64,000 nt of DNA from Copromyces sp. CBS 386.78 (Eukaryota; Ascomycota; Sordariomycetes; Sordariales; Sordariaceae): NCBI GenBank assembly GCA_030685235.1, contig MU839189.1, positions 1-64,000 on the forward strand, read 5' to 3'. How positions within the stretch are numbered: the stretch's first letter is position 1; each line of letters starts with the position of its first letter. The translations under genes were made by a program, and so were the position numbers. Below the pieces are notes generated by a model that was not told where the DNA came from, did not search any database, and saw only the letters and a program-made list of their open reading frames with translations. Below, piece by piece: positions 1 to 9,838 of the stretch.

Positions 1-640
1 GCTGCCGCCATAAGTCTCTTAGCTACGAGGGCCTCGAGAATCTTGCCAACGTTGCTTAGAAGCGAAATCGGCCTCCATGCGCCCGCCAGCTTCAGCTGGG
101 CGGCCGTCTTTCCCGGCTTTTTGAGAACAATAACCTTTGCGTTCTTATACCGTTGGGGGAAATATCCAAGCCGAAGGCTCGCTGCGGCGAGAGCCGCCAT
201 CGCCTGTTGGAACGGTTTCCCGCATATCTTCAAAAATCTGTTCGAGTACCAGTCAGGTCCTGGGGCCTTGTTAGGCGCCATTCTCGAGAGGACGTCCTTT
301 ACGTCCTCTTCGGTGACTTGGTCGTTAATGGCGATCGGTGGTCCGCCGTCTGGTATTCGCGTCCAATCGGGTAGATGGTCCGTAGGGACATCTACTTTTG
401 GGAAGAAACGGTCGGCAAGGATATCCGCCTTACCCTCGTAGTCTTCAGCCTCTTCTTTTGTTACCTCGTCGCGCTTAAGGGCTGGGAGTTTTGGCGGATC
501 CGCCGGGCAGTGGCTTCGGAGTCGGGCCCAACGTTCCAATGACCATAATTGGCTAGGGTCCTTCGAGGCGTTATTAACGTGGTTGCGCCATGCTGCCGTT
601 TGTGCCTTCGAGATCAATCGTCGCTTCTTCGTCGATTGTA
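1..640 (-). mobile_element. LINE (non-LTR retrotransposon) ORF2 fragment, reverse transcriptase, 5'-truncated, runs off left edge
   Basis: Read on the minus strand, one frame stays open from about 640 down to base 1, about 210 residues, with no start or stop inside. It carries two typical non-LTR reverse transcriptase landmarks: APNKAPGPDWYSNRFLK (RT region 1/2, encoded near 225-280) and RPISLLSNVGKILE near the left edge. Upstream is the charged linker usually found between the endonuclease and RT domains (STKKRRLISKAQTAAW near 600-640). The Tad1/I-like clade is a guess. Base composition is normal and CpA is kept, unlike the adjoining desert, so this copy does not look RIP-mutated. The 5' end of the element stops at or near the AT-rich boundary, as in a 5'-truncated LINE insertion, or the rest of the element has been mutated beyond recognition. 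The catalytic YXDD region would lie outside the window. Confidence 0.8.
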
Positions 641-1869
641 ATAAATATATTAATATATTAATTAGCCTCTTATTTATTTTATTAATTAAATTAGTATAAA
701 ATATAATTTATTTAATAATCTCCTTTATTATTATATAATCTATTAAAATAATTATTAATATTCCGGCGGAGTAAATTATTATTTAGAGCTTTTTAACAGC
801 TTAAATAAAGTAAGCAACGTTTAATTCGGATAATCCGTATTTAAATTCGGTATTTAATTATATTTTTTATATAGAATATTATAATATTAAAACCATTTTC
901 TAACAATTTATTAATTTATATAAATAATTATTTCTTTAAGTTAAAATAATATAAGATTATCGGTTTTTTATAAATAACGTCCTATAAAACTTTAAAAACG
1001 AAGAGTTCTTTATTAATTAAAGTAATAACCGTTATTTTATAATAATTTTACCTTTTTAATACGTTTTTTATTATTAATTTCTTTAATTAGCGTCCGTTTA
1101 TAAATAATAAAAATTTTTTAATTTAAAGAAATTTAATTAATTAAATATAGTAAAGTATTAAATAATAAAAGAATTTTATATTATTTATATATTATTTTAA
1201 AACTTTTAAATAAATTAGAAAATAAAGGCGTTTAAAAATTTCGATTGTATTTTTTATATTCAATAAATTTAAAGAATTAATTTTGAAATTTAATAATTTA
1301 ATATTTAGAAAATTTAAGTAAAACTTTTTAAGCAATATAGTAATCCTCTTTCTAACGAATAATAAAAAAATTTAGCGTAAATATATAATATACTCTTTTT
1401 AAATATTTAAAAAAATAATAATATTATTAATAAAAGCTTTATAAAAATAATTAAAGTTAGTTAATAAGCGATTTATATATTATTAAACGAATATTAAAGA
1501 ATTTCAATAGTTTATAAATATAATTATTAATATTTCTAATCCTTTATAATTTATTAATATTAAGCGATTATAATATAATAATTATATTTTAAATTAATAG
1601 AAAAATAAAATTATATCGATTATAATAATATATATTTTTCTTCGCAAGGCGTCGATAATTTTTAATTAAAAGAGTAAAGGGTAATTATTAAATATAAATA
1701 CTTTATTTAATATTTATAAATCGATTATAATACGCTCTTTTTACTTATTATAAATAGTTTTCTAAATTATAAATATTAAATAAGAAAAAAGGGTAGCGTT
1801 TATTTATTAAATTATTTTACTTTAAAGATAGAATTCGTTAAATATTTTATTTATTATTTTTTTATTTTT

Positions 1870-1924
1870 TTAATTAAGAGAAACGCTATTCGCACCGCTG
1901 CAAAACGCTATTCGCACTGCCGTC
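1870..1924 (+). repeat. left terminal inverted repeat of the MITE-like element
   Basis: Inverted counterpart of 2245-2299. It contains two direct copies of a 15-bp unit beginning CGCTATTCGCAC, starting at 1884 and 1906. Confidence 0.8.
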
Positions 1925-2244
1925 CAGAATAAAAAAAATTATAACTTGGCCAAATCTCAAGCTACGACAATATAAATAAGTATATAGGATTCCTTGAATT
2001 TTTCTATATTTTATAACTGAAATGGGGTTCTCAACTAATGTCGTTTTGTATCTTTAAAAACACATCCCTAACTTTATAAATTAAAAGTTTTATTTTCAAG
2101 TACCTAGTGCCTTTAGCGTAGTAAAATAGCCTAAGCATCTTGGCCAAAGTTGTATTGGATAGAGTAAAAAATAACAAAAATTATAATACTAGTATTAATT
2201 TATATAGACGAGATTTCATAGAGCTACTTAGGATTTTCATTTTT

Positions 2245-2299
2245 GACGGCGGTGCGAATAGCGTTTTGCTGCGGTGCGAATAGAGTTTCTCTTAATTAA
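2245..2299 (-). repeat. right terminal inverted repeat of the MITE-like element
   Basis: Inverted counterpart of 1870-1924, ending in TTAATTAA. It also contains two copies of the GTGCGAATAG unit in direct order. Confidence 0.8.
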
Positions 2300-5200
2300 A
2301 AGGGTATATCCTAAAATTAATTCGTTAATTCTACTATCTTTCTATTAGGAGTATCTTTATTATATTTTTTTGGGCTATTTATATTATACTTCCTTTTTAT
2401 TATACTTTTAGGAATTCTTTTATAATTTTCGCTAATTTACCCGCCTATTTTTTATTTTTATTATATATATAAACGCCTTCAATAATTGTAAATTCTAATT
2501 AATTAATTATTATCCTAATACCGAATATAAATTGTTTTTCTAGGGATTAAAGAGTCTTATCTTTTTATATAATAATATTATATATTTAATCTATTAACGG
2601 TATTTCTTTATTTTTTTATATATTTATAATAATTAGTAGATTAAGATTAGTAAATAAAATAAATATATCGTTCTATATAATATTTACTATTAAATTTATT
2701 AATAGGAATTTTATATTAATTATTTAATTAATTAAATAAGTTTTAATATTAATAATTATTATTCTTAACGGAATTAAAATTATTATTAAATTTAATACTA
2801 ATATTTTAAAATATTAAATTAAGATAAAACGAAATAATTATTATTTATTACTTTATTAATTATTTTAATTTAAAAGTTCTTCCGAATTATTATTATTTTA
2901 TTAATATTATTACGGACAATAATTATTTTAAGGGTTTTATAATTAATTTTAATATATATTATTATTAAATATATTAAATTAAATATAAAAGACCGGTTTA
3001 AGGGAAGAGGTTTATAATTTACTATAATATAAGTTTATTAATTTAGGAATAGAATATATTTTTTTAAATTTCTTACCCTTTTAATATAAAAAATCCCCTT
3101 TATTTAAATTTAAATAAGAAGGTTATTCTAAATTATTTTAAATATATTTCCTTATATTTATAATTAATATTTCTAGTATAAAGTATTATAAAATTATTAT
3201 TAAGAAAGATATTAAGGGCTAATTCGTTAACGATTTAGCTAGACTTCGAAATTTCAATAGGATATTTTTATTATTATTATTTTTATTAGGGATATATAAT
3301 ATAAATATCGCTTATTCTTTTATATTTATAATATTTTTATTAATATTATATAATTTAACCTTTCGTTTTTCGATTATATATTTTAATTAAGTTAAAAAAT
3401 CCCTATTAATTATTATCTTCCTTATTTTTAAATTAATATAAATTTCCTTTTTTTCGGAATTAAAATACGTTTAGATTTGTACGCGTAAATAAATATAATT
3501 AAATAAAGCGTTTCCTTTAAGAATATTTTTTATAAAAAAGGTATTAACGATATAAAGTTTAAGAAAATTCGTTTTTTTTAATAGGATTATTAATTATAGT
3601 TATATTGTTATTAAAAGTAATTATAAATTAAATTAAATAGGCTACTTCTATTTTAATTCTTATATTATTTTTAATTTCGCCTTTATTAACATAATTATAT
3701 ATTTTTAAATATTTAAATAAAATATTTTATAAATTTTAAATATATTTATAATAATTATATATTTTTTTTAAAATTATTATTAAGGATAAGGTACGAATTT
3801 ACTCCCTTTTTATTACGCGAATAAACTTATATTTTTTAACGTATTACCTAATATCTACAGAATTAGAGAAATTTTTATAATATTCATAATATATTACTAT
3901 AGTATTTAAAATAATATACTTTATATTTTTAATAGATTTATTATTAGAAGTTATATTAGAAATTAAATATCCGGCATTTTCTTCTTCCTATTAAGCGAAA
4001 TACAAATAGTTAAGTATTAAAGAATTATATTTATATTAATTATTACGGGTATTATTTCTAATTTTATTATTATATTAATTATTATATTAAAAATTATAAA
4101 ATTAATTATAATTATAATTTTAATATTAATTATAATTATAATTATTATATTTTAAATTATTATTAGGGTATTTCCTATAGTCTTAATTATTATAGTAATT
4201 ATAGTATGGTCTTTAATTACAATTATTATTATAAGGTTGTTCTTAGTATTAAAGAAAGGATTTATTATTTTCTTCTCTAATTATAGAAAATATGTAAGTA
4301 GTATAGTTAATTCTTATAATTAATTTAATATATAAATATTATTATTTAGCGATAGAAATAATAAATTCTTTATATTCGGTAATTTCCCTTATATACGATT
4401 AGTAATTTTCGAAGTGCAATAAGGGTCGTAAATATTATTTAATTTTAAAGTTTAAAGTAATTTAAATCTATATTATAATCCTTTACTAATTTATTTATTA
4501 AATATCGAAGATTCTTATAATATGAATATATTTTAATTTTTTCTAGAAATAGAATAGGAAGGAAAATTCGTCTTTAATAATATTTCGGATCGTTAATTTA
4601 ATTTCAGTAAATTATTTAGTTATTATAATAATATTAGGTGTAAATTTAATATATAATATATTAATAATAATTAAAATACTATTAGATTTAATATTAGCCC
4701 TTTATACTATAAATAATTTTATATTCTACTATAATATAATTTATTTTATTAATAATATTTAAAATATAATTATTAATTAAATAATAATAATATTAATTAT
4801 AATAAGATCTTTTAAGAATATTTAAATCCTATTATAGAAAGAATTAACGTTTATTTAAATAATTTTAATATTATTTTATACGATATTAATATCGTTTAAA
4901 TCCCTTATCTACTAAAAATCGAAGATTCTAACGTTTTTACATTTAATTTTAATTTTTATATTTAAATCGTTAATATATATAGAGCCGGCCTATAGTTAGA
5001 AAGCTAATATTCTTATTCTTTATTAATTAAATAAAATAAAAGGAATTAATTAAGGGTAACCTTTTAAATTAAGAAATTTAACCTATTTATTTATAATTAT
5101 AATTAGTAATTTAATTAAATTTAATCCTAATTATATTCCGGCGAATATAAAAATAGTAGTATTATAATTATTTCCCGGTTAAATAAAATTAATATTATTA

Positions 5201-7132
5201 TTATTTTAAAATATATTTTAAATAGCAGCTAAAGTAGTAGATTATTAAATTACAATAGCGGTTTAAATAGTAATAAGGGTAGCGGTTATTTAATTAGCGG
5301 TTTATTAAATAGTAATAATTTGGGTAATAGTATTATATAATATAATCTAAGCAATTAAAAAATTTTAGGGTAGCGTTAGAACGGGAGGGGCCGGCGGATT
5401 ATTATTATTTTTAAAATTTATTAAAAGTTGTAAATTAAAATTATTTTAAAGAAGGAGGTAAAAAATAAAATTACTTTAAAAGGGGGGAAGGGTTATTCTT
5501 ATTCTTTAAAAGGAAAGGGACCCGAATTATATATTTAATATGGCTAATTTAAGGGAAGAAGAGTAAATATAAGTATTAATAATATAAGAGAGAGATAATC
5601 GGATATTTTTATTATTTTAAATAATTTAATTAAAATTAGTTCAAAAGGTATTAGTAATATTCTTTATAGTATTTATTTTTCTTTTAATCCTTTTTAATTT
5701 ATTAATTAAAATTTAATAATTATTTAATATTATAATTTCGAAGTATTTTATAATATTTTTATTATTTTTTATTTTTATTAATTTCAGTTATAGTTATACT
5801 TTATTAAATATAAAATCTAATACCTTACCTTTACTTTTATTATTTAACGCTGTTAATTATAGGAAGTTAAATCTATCGGTAGCGGAAGCGTTATTTATTT
5901 ATTTTATTACTAATTTTTTATTATTATTAGGTATTTAGAATATAGTACGAAATATAATATAAATTATTTATAAAATAGAAGGCGGAGGGTATTTTTATTT
6001 TTATTTAAATTTATTAATATTTAATATATTAGTAGGAACGGTTAAAGGAATATTTCCTTCGTTATTTATTAAAGAAAATAAATATTCTACTTTTATAAGT
6101 ATTTTAATAGTAATAGCATTAAAGGGTAATAGGATTTTAAAGCGAGGCGCGTTTATTAGGTTAGGAGGCGGGTTGGGGAGGTTTTAATTAAATATAATTA
6201 ATATTACAGCTTTATAATATATTATTAATTCTTTTCGTTTAAAGTTTATATAGTTTTTTTAATAAAGTAATATTAAATAATAGATGTAAAGGGGTTTAAT
6301 ATTTATAATAAAATAAGTAGTTACTTTAAATAATTATTTAAATTTACTATAGGAGGAGTAAAATTTACAATATTAATTAATTTAATAAATAGGTATTTAA
6401 ATTTATTATTTATTAAAAATTAAATTAAAATATTATAAAAGAAATTTAGTTATAAATTTTCGCGTTAAATAAAAGGATAGTATTTAGGAGGGAAATATTA
6501 TATTATAAAAGTAGAAGAATTTTTTAGGAGTTTTTTTAATTTTTATACGAATATTTAAATTCGTCGTATTAATTTCTTAAAGGGAGGTAATTATATAATA
6601 AATTAGGGTTTATTAAAAAATCGTACGTAAATTTTAAATTATAAAAGAAGTAAAGTAAATAAGGGGTCGTTATATTAGTAGGTAGCGTAAAGGTTTTAGC
6701 CGATTGAGTACAATTATAAATAAATACATTACGGGGTAATTTAATTTAGTTAATTAAATTTTTTAATTGTAATTATTATTTAATACAGAAGTATTAGAAT
6801 ATATAAAAATATTATATTATAAAGAGTAATACCCTTTAAGAAAGTTCTAAAATAAATTACCTTTAAAGATAAAATAAATATATTTTATAGTAGCCTTATT
6901 TTATTATTTATCTTATTAAATAGAGAAGTATAATAAGCCTAGTAGGTAAATACCTACTAGGTAAGGTAAGTTTATAACCTTTACTATTAGAAATGTATAT
7001 AAATATATAGGTCCGGTATTAACGAAGCTTAATTATACCTATAGAAGATAATAAAATACCTATTTACCCAAACTAAAAAGTATTATTTTTAAATTCTTTA
7101 AAATATTTTAAATATAAGTATAAGTATCTTAA

Positions 7133-7460
7133 TTTTTTTATATTTATTTATTTTTATTCTTCTTTTTCGTTTTCTTTTTAACTTTATTTTTCTTTTTCTT
7201 TTTCTTTTTCTTTTTCTTTTTCTTTTTCTTTTTCTTTTTCTTTTTATTTTTATTTTTGTTTTTGTTTTTATTTTTATTTTTCCTTTTCTTTTTATTTTTA
7301 TTTTACTTTTTCTTTAACTTTTTTTTTCTTATATTTTTATTTTTAATTTTATATATATTCTTATATTTATATTCCGTTTTACTTTTATTTTTATTTTTAT
7401 TTTTATTTTTATATTTATTTTTACTTTTATTTTTATTTTTATTTTTTATTTTATTTTTCT
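7133..7460. repeat. polypyrimidine / (TTTTTC)n microsatellite at the desert boundary
   Basis: About 330 bases with the plus strand almost only T with scattered C and A. About ten tandem TTTTTC units lie near 7187-7245, followed by TTTTTA/TTTTAT units. The 68-residue Phe/Leu frame through it (7256-7462) is a product of the repeat, not a gene. It sits exactly where AT-rich DNA changes to normal composition (7460-7470). Confidence 0.85.
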
Positions 7461-7469
7461 AAAGACCCA

Positions 7470-9490
7470 TTCGGCAAATTTTTTTAAACTAGGATTTCTC
7501 GTTAAATAGAGGGCGCACGGACCTCTGGCCTGATGCAAAATAACCGCGAAGAAAAGGCGGTCATTTTGATTCCCTTTTTATCTTCAGGGTTAGGGTTAAG
7601 CGAGAGCGCGAAACCGAGGATGTGAACGTAAGGTTGCGAGGTTGCAAGGTACAAATAGATTTGGGGTGTGACAATAAAACACCTGCCAGGTGGAAAGTGG
7701 GGTAGAATACAGTTGAACATATAAGCCTCCGTATGGGGTACCTGAATTCTCCCCTCCAAAAACTCCCGTCGACAGGGCAGATCGACCTATTCCTGGTTCC
7801 CGTCCTGGGGAGACCCCGAAAAGAGAAACAAAAGAGCCTGGCGTGCCTGGGCGGGACTGCTGGGGGCAGGCTAGCAGCCAAAATGCCAGGTGGAATTTTC
7901 CCCTATGCAGCTTTGCACGGAACTTGTGCCAAATTTAATGAAGCACCTTGAAATTGCCGGTGGATACGCTGACTACTACAAACGCGAGTAAAATTTGCAC
8001 ACTCCAAGACGGGAATCGCCAATTTTCAGCTGCAATGTACGCTGCCCTTTTTGGACGACCTTACATGTGAAATGCCTGACCTGAATGCAGGCAATGCGCG
8101 AATGGTGGCAGATCAACGACCACTTCCCGTTTTCTCTCACAGAAAGTGTAGAAACTGGACAGCACGGCCGGTCCCTTTGAACATGATGCCGTCGCGTCCC
8201 GTCCAGTCGCAGGCCTTGTGGAGGGTGCAGCTGAGTAAACATGATGTCGATGACGGCGGCCACTGGACGCAACATTGTTTCAAAAGTTCTCCCGCCTGCC
8301 GAGTTTGGAAGTGAATGAGGTCTTGGCTACCTCTAGGGCCGCTCTCAACGGCCGGCCGACCGCGACGGCAACCCCATCTCCATTCTCCAGCGCAATAGCC
8401 GGGCGGATTAGCCTTGGCAGAGCGAGCACTGGGGACGGAGAGCGCGGGTCGCCGGAGGCCCGGTCGCATGTTTTGCCATATGGCACCGGCACGCGAAAGA
8501 GGCCCCAACACATCTTGTGACAGACAAGCAAACCCCAGGTGCGATGAGGACAACAATCACGGCCGTCTGATTGCAAAGGACTTGCCGTCGTCATGGATGC
8601 CATGGGGAAGCAGGCCGACCGCTATTTCCAGAACATCAAGGACGCTCTTCTCTTGCAAACCGAATCCAGGACTGGCCTGTCCTCCCATGATTCCCAATCC
8701 CAATCCCATTATCCCATTATTACGAGGCCATTATTACCTACACCCTGGGACCCCGTACGATGCCGTATCCAAGCGTATTTTTGGACTTGTGCGGGACCAG
8801 CAACAACAGACGGCCAAAAATGGGTGAGAATGGAAATGAAAGGCTGCTCGGCCTGCTCCAGTCATCAGGTACTTCCAGGTTGCGGCAGGTACTGTACAAA
8901 GGGCACTTGCTCTCAATCGCCTTTCTTGCGAACCAGGGGGGAAAGCGGTGTCATGCAGCAGGGCACCCCGGTTGACCACCTGTGTTTCAATTTTCTCGCA
9001 GCGCGAACTCGAGGTCATTACCAGGAACAATCTGGTAACACTTTCAGGCACATTTCAGGCACCTTTCACTGCTTTGAGACGTTCAATTACGCCAAGCCAT
9101 GGCTGCGTCACCGCAGAGTTAGCGTCGTTCATGTTCCGGTACAAGGCTCGGCATCCTTGAGTGCGATGCGCAACTTTATTTTTGTAACGCGCACAGCAAT
9201 CCGTCGCGCCAGCAGCACTCCATCGCTTGTACCGAACCCCCTTGTAATGTACCACTCCACGCTGCCAGGTACCGCCCGTTCCTGATACGGTACGTACCAA
9301 GCGTACCAAGCCGTACCAAGCCGTACCATTGTCCATTCATTCATGCTTTCTCCGTTCGAGGTCTGCGATCCACAGACCCTGGCAGCAATTGCCTGGCCGC
9401 AGCCCTGTCTGTGAATTCGCAGAGCCTGCCACCCTGCCCATTCCCATGTTGTCAGTAAAGGGCAATGTTGAGGTCGTTACTCGGCGCATT
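7470..9490. other. gene-free flank between the RIP block and the 9.5-kb small gene
   Basis: Normal base composition. Open frames here (up to 230 codons at 8593-9285) overlap on both strands, have no recognisable domains, show no splice signals and read like random GC-normal DNA. Two tandem TTAGGG units occur at 7586-7599. Nothing else is supported. Confidence 0.5.
9294..9330 (+). promoter_or_regulatory. tandem GTACCAAGC(C) decanucleotide repeats upstream of a TATA box
   Basis: Three consecutive copies of GTACCAAGC or GTACCAAGCC start at 9294, 9303 and 9313, with a fourth partial GTACCA at 9323. They lie about 170-200 bp upstream of the TATA-like site at 9498. Repeated short boxes at this distance are typical of transcription-factor sites; the factor is unknown. 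Confidence 0.4.
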
Positions 9491-9495
9491 TCCTA

Positions 9496-9503
9496 CATAT
9501 AAG
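9496..9503 (+). promoter_or_regulatory. TATA-like core promoter element of the 30-aa peptide gene
   Basis: CATATAAG about 245 bp upstream of the ATG at 9746. It is followed by a C/A-rich, G-poor leader with CAACAACAACAAC tracts near 9624 and 9705, the style of strongly expressed fungal genes. Confidence 0.45.
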
Positions 9504-9745
9504 CCAGAGCCCTCCCACCCTCCTCCTCACCACCCTTGGATAAGCCATCATCAGATCAAACAACACCAATCAGCTCACCTCATCAGGACACTCAAGACAC
9601 TTCAAACAGTCTCCAGATTAAACAACAACAACAACTTATATCTACCACCACCGCCAACCTCCAAGGAACTCACTCCGGCACTATCAAGTCATCCACACTA
9701 ATTATCAACAACAACAACAACCACAACACCAAACAAGCCATCAAC

Positions 9746-9838
9746 ATGCCTGCCGCCGCTCAGCGTCCTTCTCAGCTTCCTCCCTGCCCCGGCCCCCCTC
9801 CCAGCCGTCCTCTTCCTCCTCTTCCCAAGAGGGGTTAA
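9746..9838 (+). CDS. small proline-rich peptide, 30 aa (hypothetical)
   Basis: A 31-codon frame beginning MPAAAQRPSQLPP and ending in KRG, about one third proline, with one cysteine and no signal peptide or membrane segment. I do not recognise it. The case for a gene is its context rather than its length: a TATA-like box at 9498, repeated upstream boxes at 9294-9330, a leader of about 220 nt made of CAA-rich sequence with no ATG I noticed before this one, and a good start context (TCAACATGCC) with codon choice typical of expressed fungal genes (GCC, CGT, CTT/CTC). It could also be a short upstream frame in a longer transcript; the 137-codon frame at 10267-10680 has no recognisable content. 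No convincing intron was seen directly downstream. Confidence 0.4.
   Translation: MPAAAQRPSQLPPCPGPPPSRPLPPLPKRG

Larger units (their letters stand above)
1870..2299. mobile_element. MITE-like element with about 55-bp terminal inverted repeats, inserted in RIP-mutated DNA
   Basis: The segment 1870-1924 is the near-perfect inverted copy of 2245-2299 (three mismatches by eye over 55 bp). Both ends border the palindrome TTAATTAA, so the target duplication could be TA, TTAA or part of the repeat; the element proper is about 1878-2291 (414 bp). Each arm contains the 15-bp motif CGCTATTCGCACCGC (or a one- or two-base variant) twice in direct order, so four copies flank the element. The interior has no coding capacity and is clearly less AT-rich than its surroundings, with many CpA/TpG left. 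This fits a non-autonomous DNA transposon that arrived after the host DNA had been mutated, or was too short for RIP. Superfamily not identified. Confidence 0.75.
641..7460. repeat. AT-rich RIP-mutated block (relic repeats, no genes)
   Basis: About 6.8 kb made almost entirely of A/T words, with TpA very frequent and CpA/TpG nearly absent over long lines, while CpG still occurs (for example near 770, 5390 and 6150). That pattern is what repeat-induced point mutation of duplicated DNA gives; simple CpG deamination would remove CpG instead. No reading frame of useful length survives except a low-complexity one in the right-hand T tract. Small GC-richer islets near 5375-5400, 6150-6180 and 6660-6700 may be surviving bits of the ancestral repeats; I could not assign a family. 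Such blocks in Neurospora carry DNA methylation and H3K9 methylation (family knowledge, not visible here). Confidence 0.85.

Noticed and set aside
7256..7462. 68-codon Phe/Leu frame
   Set aside because: Translation of the T-rich microsatellite.
8593..9285. 230-codon plus-strand frame
   Set aside because: Overlapped by several frames on both strands, codon use not gene-like, no domains.
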